Position numbers and translations under genes: made by a program
Notes under the pieces: generated by a model
The model's database searches: none
Told to the model about the DNA's origin: nothing
What the model saw: the letters and a program-made list of their open reading frames with translations, nothing else
Shown here: positions 36,501-49,700 of the stretch, in pieces
Position numbering within the stretch: the first letter of the stretch is position 1
Layout: every line of letters begins with the position of its first letter
Assembly: GCA_019916065.1 (NCBI GenBank)
Contig: CM034242.1
Location: 8,810,879-8,874,878 of the forward strand
DNA: 64,000 bases
From: Vitellaria paradoxa
Lineage: Eukaryota; Streptophyta; Magnoliopsida; Ericales; Sapotaceae
Direction of reading: 5' to 3'

Positions 36501-37802
36501 TATCTAAACATCTCATGCTTCCAGAATATGACAACAACTGGTAAACAATTAACTGGACAATCAAGCTAACATTCTTGGCAATATTTTTTGGGTCTAGGGA
36601 CAGAATGCGAAACAATAACAATGCAAAGAAAATGACTAAAAGAAATATAGCAGAAAACCACAAAAATAAAGCGCCAAAAAACTAGGAATGAGCTTGCTGC
36701 TTATCCAATTCCTTGAAATTCCACATCTAGTAAGCATTGTGCTTGCAGATCCTGGGTTAAAGACCCTAGATATTGGAAGTTTATGGCACCCATCCATCCT
36801 AGCAGAACAGTCAGCACCTCAATTTGCTGAGCTTCTGAAGAAAGAGAATTCTTAACCCAGGCACGCATTCACAGTTTCAACTTTCAAAGGTCTAAATATA
36901 CAACATACAGTTTCAGTCACATAAAATTGGGCTGCACAACTCAGCATCATGCTACAAAGATTGCATAAATATAGTAGTTCAATTATTCTGTAAAGTTGTA
37001 AAATTGTAACAAACAAAAAGGGTGTAACTCAAAATCACCTTGCTACTTACTGACCAATTCCAAAGGGCCAGAGCGACCAAAACATGAAGAGTGCGCGAAC
37101 CTATCAAGAATAATTCTACCGACCAACAAACAGTATTGAGTAGTCATCCCCACACTGAACAAAACATAATCAAGGTTTCCCAGGCTAAAAGGGACCATAA
37201 AACCAATCCTGTCTCTATTTTCTGCTACGTCCAGGGCAAAAATTAGACAATTTATTCACATTCACAGACCTAAATAATTCATGAAACGTGGATTTGACAG
37301 AAATGAAGTGGATGTAATTTCCAAACCATGGCTAATCCATGAATTGCACCAAAAAGGGTACATCTCAAATTCAACTAATTTCCGTGGTACAAACCCATCA
37401 AAACAAGCAAAACATGAAACGCACATATACCCATCAAGCGAAATTGAACTCACCTGGTACTGGATAAGGACTCGTCGCAAGGGTTTTACAGTAATCCTCA
37501 TTGTCAGACCCAAATAGATCCTTTTCCTCGTTCTCATAATAATAACTCGACCTCACTTCCTCGTTGCCTTCTTCTTCACCGTCGTCCCCTCCGCCGCTGG
37601 CGCTTCCGCTTCCGCTTCCGCTTCTGCTGCCGCCGCTGCTGCTCTCTCCTTCGCCACTCCGATTGGACGACGAAGAAGGCGAAGAAGACGCCGACGAGGA
37701 GGACGAATTTGAAGGTGATCGGTTAGTCGCCGCTTCTTGCTGATCATCGTCGTTCTCGCAATCTTCTCCGAACAAGTCCACTTCTTGCTCCGAGAAGTCC
37801 AT
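29202..37802 (-). CDS. DXO1: DXO1, NAD-cap decapping and 5' quality-control nuclease
   Basis: DXO/Rai1 enzymes remove non-canonical and NAD 5' caps from RNA. Plant DXO1 is reported to favour deNADding and to support cap methylation through its N-terminal extension. Exons, in transcript order: 37802-37454, 36381-36146, 35651-35586, 35449-35371, 35243-35164, 35045-35022, 34695-34571, 33970-33754, 33660-33607, 31355-31309, 31168-31084, 29585-29522, 29305-29202. All junctions are GT-AG, the frame is continuous and gives 509 aa. Residues 1-116 are Ser/Gly/Glu-rich, and an RGG-like [10 protein letters not shown] patch follows. Catalytic motifs are intact: GYCFE (Glu328), EMD (Glu370, Asp372) and ELK (Glu386, Lys388). 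IQSF (Gln412) matches the last active-site motif. Exon 6 is only 24 nt. Intron 9 is 2.25 kb and carries a CT tract close to its donor. The gene appears complete. Confidence 0.95.
30351..30424. repeat. Compound CT/AC microsatellite in DXO1 intron 12
   Basis: A run of about 20 CT units switches directly into 16 AC units. It is likely hypervariable between individuals. Confidence 0.95.
32490..33090. repeat. Diverged duplicated segment in DXO1 intron 9
   Basis: Segments at about 32490-32610 and 32970-33090 share the order CCATAGCCATA, CTCTCTC, CTCAC, CATTGACAA, then a CCAAC/AATTGGGC-like region. They differ at many positions. Their origin is unknown and could be a decayed transposon. Confidence 0.4.
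33531..33574. repeat. GA microsatellite in DXO1 intron 9
   Basis: About 20 GA units, read as CT in the transcript, start 33 nt downstream of the exon 9 donor at 33606. Confidence 0.9.
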
Positions 37803-38721
37803 TGGCTTCTTTATCTGAAAGGCTAAAACAAACAAAAACAAGTCGCTCTGGCGCCGTTTCGATGCTAGGTTCTATATTGATCTCTCTACCGCTGTCTCTC
37901 GTTGTATGTGCTCAGACAGACTTCAGGGGTTCGAAAAACATGGATCGGGCATCGAATCGTCGGACCCCATCGAACTTAGTAACTTGACTCAACGCCTTGC
38001 TCCGTCGTGCGTGCCTCGCCCTGGTTGGTTTGGATAGTGTGTATATATATATATATATATGTATTTTTTTTTAATTGGCCGCTTGTTAAAATTGACGTTT
38101 ATCTGTTTTTATTTTTTATTTTTTATCACCGGTTTTTTGAAATAAAAATTAAAGTTACGTTAAGAAATGTAATTAATTAAATTAACTATTTTTAATAAAT
38201 AATAAAATTAAATTAATTAATTTAGTTTATTTAAAATTTTATATTCCATATTATTTAATTTAATTTAATTATTTATTAAAATAAATTAATAAAATATATT
38301 ACATATTAATTTGGATACTTTATTTAATTAATTTAATTATATTATATGTTAAAAATACTTTTAGTTTAATAATATATTTTAATAAAGTAATTTATTTTAA
38401 TATGAAGCAATAAAAATTGACAAAATGTTAAAATCACAAAATGTTTGTAATAGAAAAAATAGAGTAAAAATACTTTTTTTATTTACGTTTTTCTGTTTAA
38501 GTATTCATCTTTTTTATAACAAAAAAATATAAACAGATTTAATAAATATGTTTCTGTTGCTAATTTATAAAATTTTAAAAATATAAACAGAAAAACGAAA
38601 ACAACAACGTTACCAAGCAAGGGCTTACTATAGGAATAGGAAGATTTTTTTTCCTAATACCAAAATTTATTTATTTTTATTTTAAAGGTAAAGTATCAAA
38701 AATCCAATAATTCTTTTTGCT
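37803..38721. other. DXO1 promoter region and AT-rich spacer
   Basis: The first 240 bp are GC-balanced and form the DXO1 5' leader and proximal promoter, followed by a TA run (38043-38060). From 38060 onward the sequence is A/T-rich with no gene. Confidence 0.5.
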
Positions 38722-41700
38722 AAGGTGTTCGACCAACTATCACAGACGAATCATAATGGTTGGATGGCAATTTGTTGCATCGGACTACACTATGCTTCTT
38801 GACTCTTTACTTGAGATTTGAGGAATACTACCTACCGAGCAGGTAAGGTTTGGCCGAATGGCCCTTCAGACGGTCAAATTAGTGTTGGTGAAAGATAAGG
38901 TAGAGTCCAAAAAAAAAAAAATGGCAGGGTTTTAGCAAGGCCAAAAGTTTTTACCATATTTTTCCAGCATCCTCTTATTTGTAGCTGTATTTACACGTGT
39001 GTATTTGTCGTATTAAATAGCCAAGTTTCTAAAGCTAAAATCGTGGGGTAATGGAGCAGCAATGCCATCAGAGTCGTGAATAGTGAAGCAATTATACTAT
39101 TATAACACATAATTAAAATGTAGCTTACCTGGATGCTTGCCAAGTAGAGGCGGAGCCACACCTAGCCAAAGGTGGGCAGTGGCCACACCTGAAATTTAAA
39201 AAAAAAATTATTTTACCTGCATACATACACTTAAAAAAATTATTTAAAATGCTAGGAAAAAATTTACACTACACCTAGATAACATTCTATATTTAGGAAA
39301 AATTTTACAACACACCTAGGAAAAATTCTTACCTCTTCCATTGCTGCCAAGTGTTTCTATAATGTGCAGCATGTGTCTAAACACCCCTCAAAATAGTTTT
39401 TAATATGTTATTCACATTTCTATGAAAAATTTATTAAAAAGTATTCGATATATTCCTTTTTCTCTTTATATCCCTTTCTCTTTTATTTTCACAATTTTTT
39501 TTTCTTGGTATCACATGAACTTTAAAATGGAATTTGTTACTTTAGAGTTGTTTGGTGTATAAAATTTTGTCAATTTTTCACACTAAGTTAACACATATCA
39601 TTATTTTTTGGGTATTAAGTATTTGACAGAAATTTATAAAAGTTAATTGGTAAAAGTTGATTTTGTGTTTGGTGAAGAAAATTAGAAAATTTTAGTAAGA
39701 ATAATAATAATAATTTCATTTTAGTCTGTAAAACCAAACACTCCCTTAGTAATCAGTTTAAAATAGATTTTCTTCAATAATTATTGAACTTTAAAGAAAA
39801 TATAAAATAGAGTGAATTTCATTCATTTACCATTTTGCTTTCAAACTAAATTAATCATTCTAAATTAAAATTAATTATTTCATGTATATGATTTTTTTTT
39901 TTTAACTAAGCCAACCCAACAAACTAAACAAACTAAGTCAAAACATGGTTTGTTGGTAGGACTTATAAATCACACACACACACACACTCTAATATCTCGA
40001 TGTGGAATGCCTGCTTACTACAACTCCTTGGGTAGAGCCCCAAACTGAACAAAACAGCTCATATAGAGAATGGAGTACTGGACACATATGTTGGGAATTT
40101 AGGACCTTCTAAATTCACCCTCTTAGGATCTACCTTTGGCAAAATATCAAGAAGAATAGAAAAAATAATAAGAACACAAAAATTTATGTGGTTCAACAAT
40201 TTGCCTACTTTCACGGGCACTCCGAGAAAAAAATTTACTATGTGAAAAATTGTTACAATCACATAATTTTTCCTCTTACACCTAAAACCCTAATATACCC
40301 ACAAAGAATTGCCCCAAGCAAATCTTTAACTCTCACCTCACAAAAGAGAAATTTAACTAGAATTAAAGTTTGCTATACAAATCTTTGACTTTGATTGGTG
40401 CACTTAATCAAATAGGAAGAGACTTTTATTTATAACTTAATAACGCCTCCACTTTTTTGTGAGAAACCAATGTGAGACTCCTAAAGGAGCCATCACACCA
40501 ACAATCTCCACCTTGGTGACTTTAGTTAGTCCCACATCCAACCTTCACTTCCAGGAGATTCTCAAAACATAACTCTCTATCATAGAGAATTATCATCCTC
40601 CAAGAGCATCATGCTCTACCATAAAAAGCATACACACTTAGAATAAACCAATTCAAAACATTTTACTTCAGCACATGTCGAAAACCTTGCTGAAAAATTA
40701 TGGTGCAACTCCCATATTTGGCTTTCCTAGAAGTTCATTAGCCATCGACATAAATTTCCACCACACACTCTGCATCAATGCAAAACCAATGCCCGTGTGC
40801 AAACTTGTGAACTCGCTAACAACAACACATCCTCTATCATGGCAACTTTGAGGATTAGCGGCATGTCATGAGGATGTACATGTCCTTTTTAGAGAAAATC
40901 ATCTTTCATGAAGACACTCACAGTGTTAGTAACATTGTCAGTCTTTCCATTTACTAACCTAGAGCCACTTGCCAATCCCGTTCCACTTCTTGGACAGTTT
41001 TTTTTGACATGCCCAAATTGTCCACATGACCAGCAACCTACATTTTTTTTATAAAGTTCTTCTTCCCAGTTCTAGTTACCACCATAGCTGAGTCTCCAGG
41101 AGGATCATTATTTCCACCACCCAATCTTCTTTATTAAGAAAATAGCTTATTGGTAACTTCTGATAGAATTATCTTCTTCTTTCTATGAATCAAGATAAGT
41201 TTCATGTGCTTATAGGAATGTGGAAGAGACCAGATGAGTCTCAAAGCTTGATCCCCATCATCTATCTTAACTCTAATGGCCTCTAGTTTAGAGACGATTC
41301 CATTGAAAACACTTAGATGATTTGAAATAGTCGTACCTTATTTCATCCACAATGTATGAAACTGCTCCTTTAGGTCCACCCAATTTGAGACACCCTTTGT
41401 TTAATACAACTCCTTGAGCGTTTCCCAGAGTTCCTTTGCCGTAGATATTCCATGCACATTTGCAAGCACATTCTTGGCCAAACACAGCTATATCGTACTT
41501 GCTGCTCTCAAATCCAGTTCTTCTTAGTCTTCATTGCTCATACCAAATTTGCTTGCTGTACTAAACTTTTAATCAGAACCGCTAGTAATGCGGCTGATAT
41601 CAGAGGTTGGCCTGCCTTTCAACGCTTTGTGTAATCCCGATTAAATCAAAATATCATTGATTTGCACTTTCCACAAGCCAAAATTGATTCTCCCATCGAA

Positions 41701-42180
41701 TTTCTCCACCTCAAATCCAACAAGATTTGAAACCCTACTTCCTGACATTTTTTTCTTTTCTGCACTTATGTTTTGATGAATTTTACCGTAGAAGTGAACA
41801 ATGTTCACTAAGTAAGTTCCCAGAAAAGATTGAAGAAGTCACACTGGTCCTACTTAAAACTCAACCTCTTAGATAGAACCTTCTTAGATTTACACGTATC
41901 CACATTATCACACCAAAGCTCCACTACACCAAATGACCAAAGCTTTGAGACCACTTGATTCACCCTCTTAGGATTTACCTTTAGCAAAATATCAAGAAGT
42001 ATAGAAAAAATAATAAGAATACAAGAATTTATGTGGTTCATCAATTTGCCTACGTCCACGGGCACTCAAAGAAGAAAATTTACTATGTGAAAAATTATTA
42101 CAATCACACAATTCTTCCTCTCATACCCCAAACTCCAATACACCTACAAAGAATTGCTCTAAGCAATCTTTAACTCTCAC
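38722..42180 (+). repeat. Tandem duplication, copy 1 (3.46 kb)
   Basis: This unit is repeated in the same orientation at 42507-45980. The match begins at AAGGTGTTCGACCAAC and ends at TTTAACTCTCAC, with few substitutions and short indels, such as a longer AAT run in copy 2 near 43483-43508. Each copy contains about 1.37 kb of unique-looking DNA and a TR-GAG element. Copy 1 lacks the end of its right LTR. Confidence 0.92.
40089..42180 (-). mobile_element. TR-GAG (gag-only LTR) retrotransposon, copy 1, right LTR truncated
   Basis: The left LTR is 40089-40503 (415 bp, TGTTGG...CCAACA). The right LTR starts at about 41956 and is cut at 42180. On the minus strand the right LTR is the 5' one, followed by TGGTCTCAAAGC, a near match to the initiator-Met tRNA primer site. 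A purine tract (AAGGTGGAG) lies at the 3' LTR. The interior (about 1.45 kb) encodes a copia-type gag (see 45176-44931) and a zinc knuckle, but no protease, integrase, RT or RNase H. Frameshifts break the gag. Confidence 0.8.
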
Positions 42181-42184
42181 AACC

Positions 42185-42506
42185 CCAAGGGGTTAGATGG
42201 GATGGTCTTGAACTGGGATTTAGGGGCTTACCACCCCAAGGTCTCAAGTTCAAGTCTCCTCTCTAGCAAAAACTTGGGGCCAGCCTCCCGGGCGCAAAGC
42301 GTAGTAAAGGTTGGTAGGACGGGCCTCCTTGACTGGACGAACCGTATCCAGTTCTTGGGTGTGGGTCCGACTCCCCGCCGCTACGCGAGTTCGCGATTGA
42401 CCGCTATACATGTTGAGGGGCCGGTATGTGTGGCACAAACCAAAAGAGATTCATTCTCTAGGGGTTTGGCCTAGGGAGTGAATCTCTCGAAAGAAAAAAA
42501 AAAAAA
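42185..42506 (+). mobile_element. SINE of about 305 bp plus poly-A, copy B, at the duplication junction
   Basis: It belongs to the same family as 21404-21725, with a CCAAGGGGTTAGATGGG head, box B GTTCAAGTC, a CG-rich middle (CCGCCGCTACGCGAG) and a 3' palindrome of two arms (GAGATTCATTCTCTAGG and CCTAGGGAGTGAATCTC). It ends in A14-15. The sequence before it is truncated LTR and that after it is the start of duplication copy 2, so no target duplication is visible. Confidence 0.8.
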
Positions 42507-45500
42507 AAGGTGTTCGACCAACTATCACAGACGAATCATAATGGTTGGATGGCAATTTGTTGCATCGGACTACACTATGCTTCTTGACTCTTTACTTGAG
42601 ATTTGAGGAATACTACCTACCGAGCAGGTAAGGTTTGGCCGAATGGCCCTTCAGACGGTCAAATTAGTGTTGGTGAAAGATAAGGTAGAGTCCAAAAAAA
42701 AAAAATGGCAGGGTTTTAGCAAGGCCAAAAGTTTTTACCATATTTTTCCAGCATCCTCTTATTTGTAGCTGTATTTACACGTGTGTATTTGTCGTATTAA
42801 ATAGCCAAGTTTCTAAAGCTAAAATCGTGGGGTAATGGAGCAGCAATGCCATCAGAGTCGTGAATAGTGAAGCAATTATACTATTATAACACATAATTAA
42901 AATGTAGCTTACCTGGATGCTTGCCAAGTAGAGGCGGAGCCACACCTAGCCAAAGGTGGGCAGTCGCCACACCTGAAATTTAAAAAAAAATTATTTGACT
43001 TCCATACATACACTTAAAAAAAATTATTTAAAATGCTGGGAAAAAATTTACACTGCACCTAAATAACATTCTATATTTAGGAAAAATTTTACAACACACC
43101 TAGAAAAAATTCTTACCTCCACCATTGCTGCCAAGTGTTCCTATAATGTGCGGCATGTGTCTAAACACCCCTCAAAATAGTTTTTAATATGTTATTTACA
43201 TTTCTATTAAAAATTTATTAAAAAGTGCTCAATATATTCCTTTTTCTCTTTATATCCCTTTCTCTTTTATTTTCACAATTTTTTTTCTTGGTATCACATG
43301 AACTTTAAAATCGAATTTGTTACTTTAGAGTTGTTTGGTGTATAAAATTTTGTCAATTTTTCACACTAAGTTAATACATATCATTACTTTTTGGGTATTA
43401 AGTATTTGGCAGAAATTTATAAAAGTTAATTGGTAAAAGTTGATTTTGTGTTTGGTGAAGAAAATTAGAAAATTTTAGTAAGAATAATAATAATAATAAT
43501 AATAATAATTTCATTTTAGTCTGTAAAACCAAACACTCCCTTAGTAATCAGTTTAAAATAGATTTTCTTCAATAATTATTAAACTTTAAAGAAAATATAA
43601 AATAGAGTGAATTTCATTCATTTACCATTTTGCGGTCAAACTAAATTAATCATTCTAAATTAAAATTAATTATTTCATGTGTATGATTTTTTTTTTTTTG
43701 AACTAAGCCAACCCAACAAACTAAACAAACTAAGTCAAAACTTGGTTTGTTGGTAGGACTTATAAATCATACACACACACTCTCTAATATCCCGATGTGG
43801 AATGTTTGCTCACTACAACTCATTGGGTAGAGCCCCAAACTGAACAAAACAGCTCATATAGAGAGTGGAGTACTGGACACATATGTTGGGAATTTAGGAC
43901 CTTCTAAATTCACCTTCTTAGGATCTACCTTTGGCAAAATATCAAGAAGAAAAGAAAAAATAATAAGAACACAAAAATTTATGTGGTTCGGCAATTTGCC
44001 TACTTCCACGGGTACTCAGAGAAGAAAATTCACTATGTGAAAAATTGTTACAATCATATAATTTTTCCTCTTACACCTAAAACCCCAATATGCCCACAAA
44101 GAAATTACCCCAAGCAATCTTTAACTCTCACCTCACAAAAGAGGAATTTAACTAGAGTTAAAGTTTGCTATACAAATCTTTGACTTTGATTGGTGCACTT
44201 AATCAAATAGGAAGAGGCTTTTATTTATAACCTAACAAGGCCTCCACTTTTTTGTGAGAAACCAATGTGAGGCTCCTAAAGGAACTATCACACCAACAAT
44301 CTCCACCTTGGTGACTTTAGTCAGTCCCACATCCAACCTTCACTTCCAGGAGATTCTCAAAACATAACTCTCTATCGTAGAGAATTATCATCCTCCAAGA
44401 GCATCATGCTCTACCATAAAAAGCATACACACTTAGAATAAACTAATTCAAAACATTTTACTTCGGCACATGTTGAAAACCTTGCTGAAAAATTATGGTG
44501 CAACTCCCATATTTGGCTTTTCTAGAAGTTCATCAGCCATCGACATAAATTTCCACCACACACCCTACATCAATGCAAAACCAATGCCTCGTGTGCAAAC
44601 TTGTGAACTCGCTAACAACAACACATCCTCTATCATGGCAACTTTGAGGATTAGCGGCATGCCATGAGGATGTACATGTCCCTTTTAGAGAAAATCATCT
44701 TTCTTGAAGACACTCACAGTGTTAGTAACAGTGTCAGTCTCTCCATTTACTAACCTGGAGCCACTTCCCAATCCCGTTCCACTTCTTGGACAATTTTTTT
44801 TTGACGTGCCCAGATTGTCCACACGACCAGCAACCTATATTTTTTTTATAGAGTTCTTCTTCCCAGTTCTAGTTACCACCATAGATGAGTCTTCAGGAGG
44901 ATCATTATTTCCACCACCCAACCTTCTTTCTTAAGAAAATAGCTTATTGGTAACTTCTGATAGAATTATCTTCTCCTTCTTATGAATTAAGATAGGTTTC
45001 ATGTGCTCATAGGAATGTGGAAGAGAGCAGATGAGTCTCAAAGCTTGATCCTCATCATCTATCTTAACTCTAATGGCCTCTAGTTTAGAGACGATTCCAT
45101 TTAAAACACTTAGATGATTTGAAATAGTCATACCTTCTTTCATCCACAATGTATGAAACTGCTCCTTTAGGTCCACCCAATTTGAGACACCCCTTGTTTA
45201 ATACAACTCCTCCAGTGTTTCCCAGAGTTCCTTTGCCGTAGATATTCCATGCACATTTGCAAGCACATTCTTGACCAAACACAGCTATATCGTACTTGCT
45301 GCTCTCAAATCCAGTTCTTCTTAGTCTTCATCGCTCATACCAGATTTGCTTGCTGTACTATCTTTTCCATCAGAACCGCTCGCAATGCTGCTGATATCAG
45401 AGGTTGGCCTGCCTTTCAACGCTTTGTGTAATCCCGATTAAATCAAAATATCATTGATTTGCACTTGTCACAAGCCAAAACTAATTCTCCCATCGAATTT

Positions 45501-45980
45501 CTCCACCTCAAATCTAATAGGATTTGAAACCCTACTTCCTGACATTTTTTCTTTTCTGCACTTTTATTTTGATGAATTTTATTGTAGAAGTGAATAGTGT
45601 TCACTAAGTAAGTTCCCAGGAAAGATTGAAAAAGTCACACTGATCCTACTTAAAACTCAACCTCTTAGATAGAACCTCCTTAGATTTACACGTATCCACA
45701 TTATCACACCAAAGCTCCACTGCACCAAATGACCAAAGCTTTGAGACCACTTGATTAATTCACCCTCTTAGGATTTACCTTTAGCAAAATATCAAGAAGC
45801 ATAGAGAAAATAATAAGAATACAAGAATTTATATGGTTCATCAATTTGCCTACGTCCACGGGCACTCAAAGAAGAAAATTTACTATATGAAAAATTGTTA
45901 CAATCACACAATTCTTCCTCTCATACCCAAAACTCCAATACACCTACAAATAATTGCCCTAAGCAGTCTTTAACTCTCAC
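42507..45980 (+). repeat. Tandem duplication, copy 2 (3.47 kb)
   Basis: This is the direct repeat of 38722-42180. It begins within the poly-A of the SINE (AAGGTGTTCGACC). Beyond 45980 the right LTR continues as unique sequence. Confidence 0.92.
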
Positions 45981-46136
45981 CTCAACAAAAGAGGAATTTA
46001 ATAAGTTAAAAATTTGTTTATAAAATTTTTATTTGATTGGGCTCTTCATCAAATAGTAAGATGTCGTTATTTGACATCCAAAATATTTATTTCTTTGTGG
46101 AAATGATGTAGGACTTCCTAAAGGAGCCACACATCA
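43884..46136 (-). mobile_element. TR-GAG (gag-only LTR) retrotransposon, copy 2, both LTRs present
   Basis: The left LTR is 43884-44298 (415 bp, TGTTGG...CCAACA, same length as copy 1). The right LTR is about 45756-46136 and is diverged at its outer end. The primer-binding-like TGGTCTCAAAGC lies next to the right LTR. The total is about 2.25 kb, and the only coding content is gag. It lacks all pol functions and must have been moved by a related autonomous copia element. Confidence 0.8.
44780..45300 (-). pseudogene. Copia-type gag fragment inside TR-GAG copy 2
   Basis: The minus-strand frame 45176-44931 reads MDLKEQFHTLWMKEGMTISN, then VKIDDEDQALRLICSLPHSY, the retrotransposon gag core of Ty1/copia elements. 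Upstream (about 45282-45177) the frame is shifted. Downstream, near 44840-44800, a CCHC knuckle (C-W-S-C-G-Q-S-G-H) is shifted in an A8-9 run before the last Cys. It is not translatable as one protein. An equivalent degraded gag lies at 41485-40980 in copy 1. Confidence 0.75.
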
Positions 46137-46721
46137 AAATATAAATGCAAGCCTTTTTAATTTTGTTGAACTATCCCAACCCGAACAAATCAAGTTATTG
46201 GTGAAAATTACACACCACACAGCGACCAACCACCACGCACAGAAAGTTTGAATCACTGAATTTGTCAAATAAGCAAAACGTTGGAGGGTTTATTCAATTT
46301 AAGTTATGTTTGAAGTCTAGTTTCAATTTTTTGAAAAAACTCCACAAAACATTCTTACAGTTTCCAACTTATTTTCAATTAAATTTCATTACGGGTAACT
46401 TTTTCCACTAATTTTTTTTTTTTTTTTATTTTTTCGAAACTCAAAATGTGACATTATTTAGTTATAAGATATGTTTGTAATTTTATTTTATTATTCTTTA
46501 TTTTACAAGTAAATATATTATTTAAAAATTTATTAATTCACACTTGTTTCTTTTTTCATTTTTACCTATTTTTGAGATAACGAATTTTTAAAATTTTAAC
46601 AGCCATTTTGTCTTATATTTTTCATTTATTTTAATTTTTTTTAAGAACTCACGTGATAAATTTTAAATATTTATTTCTTTTTCTTTTCATTTCACTACGT
46701 TTCAAGCGGAAATATATAATT
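46137..46721. other. AT-rich spacer
   Basis: No gene or repeat is recognised. It lies between the TR-GAG element and the long-inverted-end element. Confidence 0.4.
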
Positions 46722-49700
46722 TCCTTATAAAACGAAGATTTACAAAAATTAATAAAAAATAAACATTGTACAGAAATCGATCGCGAGATATTGACAAAAA
46801 TCGATTCGGTATGAGACATGCTATCGACGAGACACTAATCATGTCGGCACACTGCATTGACGACACTAAAATCCTCCATTAATTCTCAGTCCAAAGTTGG
46901 TGTTGGATATAGTGATGACCAGACCCAAGAGGTGTGTCGACGTTACCATTGACGACACTAGTTTAAGTTTAATTGAAGTCGTCACTAGAAGTGACATCCT
47001 GCATGCCTTCCCCAAGTTCTCGGCAATAACATGTCAAATTTGATAGCTCAATGGGTGTGCATGATGTGCATCGAATGGCCAATTGCATCAATCTTCCTTT
47101 TATAATAAATATATTTGATTCAATAAATATTTATTAACTATTATTTAATTCAATAATATAAATTATAATAAATTAGAATTTAGTTTATTATTTGTTAAAA
47201 ATGACTAAATAAAATATAATTTTTTGGTAACCTAGAACCCTTATCTAAAAGATTAAATAAATTATATTAAAATTATTAAAATTATAAAATAAAATATATT
47301 TTATATAATTTAATTATGATATTTATTAAAATAAATTTTATAAACTTTATTTAATGCTAATTAAATTAATTATTAGATTATATACTGAAATATTTATGTT
47401 TTTTTCAAAAAAAAGGTATTGAAATAAAAATAAAATCATACCTAACAAAAATAAAAATTTAAAATTAAATTTTAATATTAAGAACCCATTTAATAATGCT
47501 GTCATTTTTCTTATGTATGTTTTCTGTTTTCTATTTTCTATTTCCATTTTTTCTAAAATGAAAACTAAAATTATTTATGAAAATACAATTTTATTTACTA
47601 TTATTAATTTTACTTTTAATAAAAATTATTTTAATTAGTTTTCAAAAATTCATTAAATTTAGTAAAATATGTTTCATAACAATTAAATTGAATTATTTAT
47701 TAACAATTATTTAATTCAATAAATATAAAATATAATAAATTATAATTTATTTATATTATTTGTTAAAATGGCTGAATAAAATATAATTGTTTGGTAACCT
47801 AGAACCCTTATCTAAATGATTAAATAAATTATATTAAAAAATTATTAAAAATTATAAAATAAAATATTATTCATATAATTTAATTATGATATTTATTAAA
47901 AATAATTTCATAAAATTTATTTAATGCTAATTAAATTAATTATTAGATTATATAGTGAAATATTTATCATTTTTCCAAAAAACAAAGGTGCTGAAATAAA
48001 GAATAAAATCATACATAACAAAAATAAAAATTTAAAAGTTAAATTTTAATAATAGAACCTATTTAATAATACTGTCATTTTTCTTATGTATGTTTTCTAT
48101 TTTTTAATTTCTATTTCCATTTTTTCTAAAATGAAAACTAAAATTATATTATGAAAACAATTTTTTTACTATTATTAATTTTACTTTTAATAAAAATTAT
48201 TTTAATTAGTTTTCAAAAATTCATTAAATTTAGTAAAATATGCTTCATAACAATTAAATTGAATTTTTAACAATTATTAATTCATAAATATAAATATAAT
48301 AAATTATAATTTATTTTATTATTTGTTAAAATGGCTGAATAAAATATAATTTTTTGACAACCTAGAACCTTTATCTCAATGATTAAATAAATTATATTAA
48401 AAATTATAAATAAAATATTTCATATAATTTAATTATGATATTTATTAAAATAATTTCATAAATTTATTTAATACTAATTAATTAATTATTAGATTATGTA
48501 GTGAAATATTTATCGTTTCTGCCAAAAAAAAGTTGCTGAAATAAAAAATAAAATCATACCTAACAAAAATAAAAAATTTAAAATTAAAATTTTAATAAGA
48601 ACCTATTTAATAATGCTGTCATTTTTCTTATGAATGTTTTCTGTTTTTATTTTCTATTGCCATTTTTTTAAATGAAAACTAAAATTATATTTGAAAATAC
48701 AATTTTATTTACTATTATTAATTTTTCCTGTTAATAAATATTAATTTAATTAGTTTTAAAAAATTCATTAAATTTAGTAAAATATGTTCTATAACAATTA
48801 AATTAAATATATTAACTATTATTTAATTCAATAAATATAAATATAATAATTATAATTTAATTATATTATTTGTCAAAATAATTGAATAAAATATAATTTT
48901 TTGGTAGCCTAGAACCCTTATAAAATTTAAATAAAATATGTTAAAAAATTATTATAAATGATTAAATAACATATATTTCATATAAGTTAATTATGATAGT
49001 TGTTAAAGATAATTTAAAAGGATTTACTTTAGTACTCATTAAATTAACCTTATTAGATTGGTAGATCTAATATTATGCATTTTTTTTCCAAAGAAAGACT
49101 GAAATAAAGAATGTAAAATCATGCCTAACAAAAATAAAAAATTAAAATTAAAAATTTTAATATTAAAAACCCATTTAATAGCACTATCATTTTCTTATTT
49201 ATGTTTTTTATTTTTTATTTCTATACCAGTTTTCCTTAAAATGAAAAAAAATCGAACTAAAAAGTCATATAAGAAAGTTATATCTATAAAAAAAAAAAAA
49301 AAAATGCTTGGTTAACCAGAACTGAGAAAGTTCGTGTAACAACCATGTCCTGAAATAAAACAATATCATTTAAATTAAGGTAACATTTTGTTTGTTTTTT
49401 CTATTTTTTATTTTCTTATTTTTTATTTTTTGTTTTTGATCTCATTGTTTTTCATTTTACATTTTTAAATTAAGAAAAATTGCTCAAAAACGTATTTCAA
49501 TCACTTGTATTTTTAAATTTATTTTAAAAATAAAAAATGAGTTTTATACATAAAATGAAAATGATAAAAATTTATTTTTAGCATTTTTAATTTAAAATAA
49601 AATATTAAATAAATAAAATAGATCATTTTTTATTTTACTTATTTTAAAATTTTGAAATATAAAATATATAAAAATAAACAAATAAAATAAAATACGATGA

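Noticed and set aside
41288..41485. Small host gene (65 codons), repeated at 45085-45282
   Set aside because: Both are out-of-frame readings of the gag region in the two TR-GAG copies.
38722..45980. A pair of long LTRs of one large retrotransposon
   Set aside because: The repeats are adjacent, and each contains its own 415-bp LTR pair and primer site, so this is a tandem duplication.
49121..49315. 64-codon Lys/Ile-rich frame
   Set aside because: It is low-complexity A/T sequence inside the 560-bp tandem repeats.
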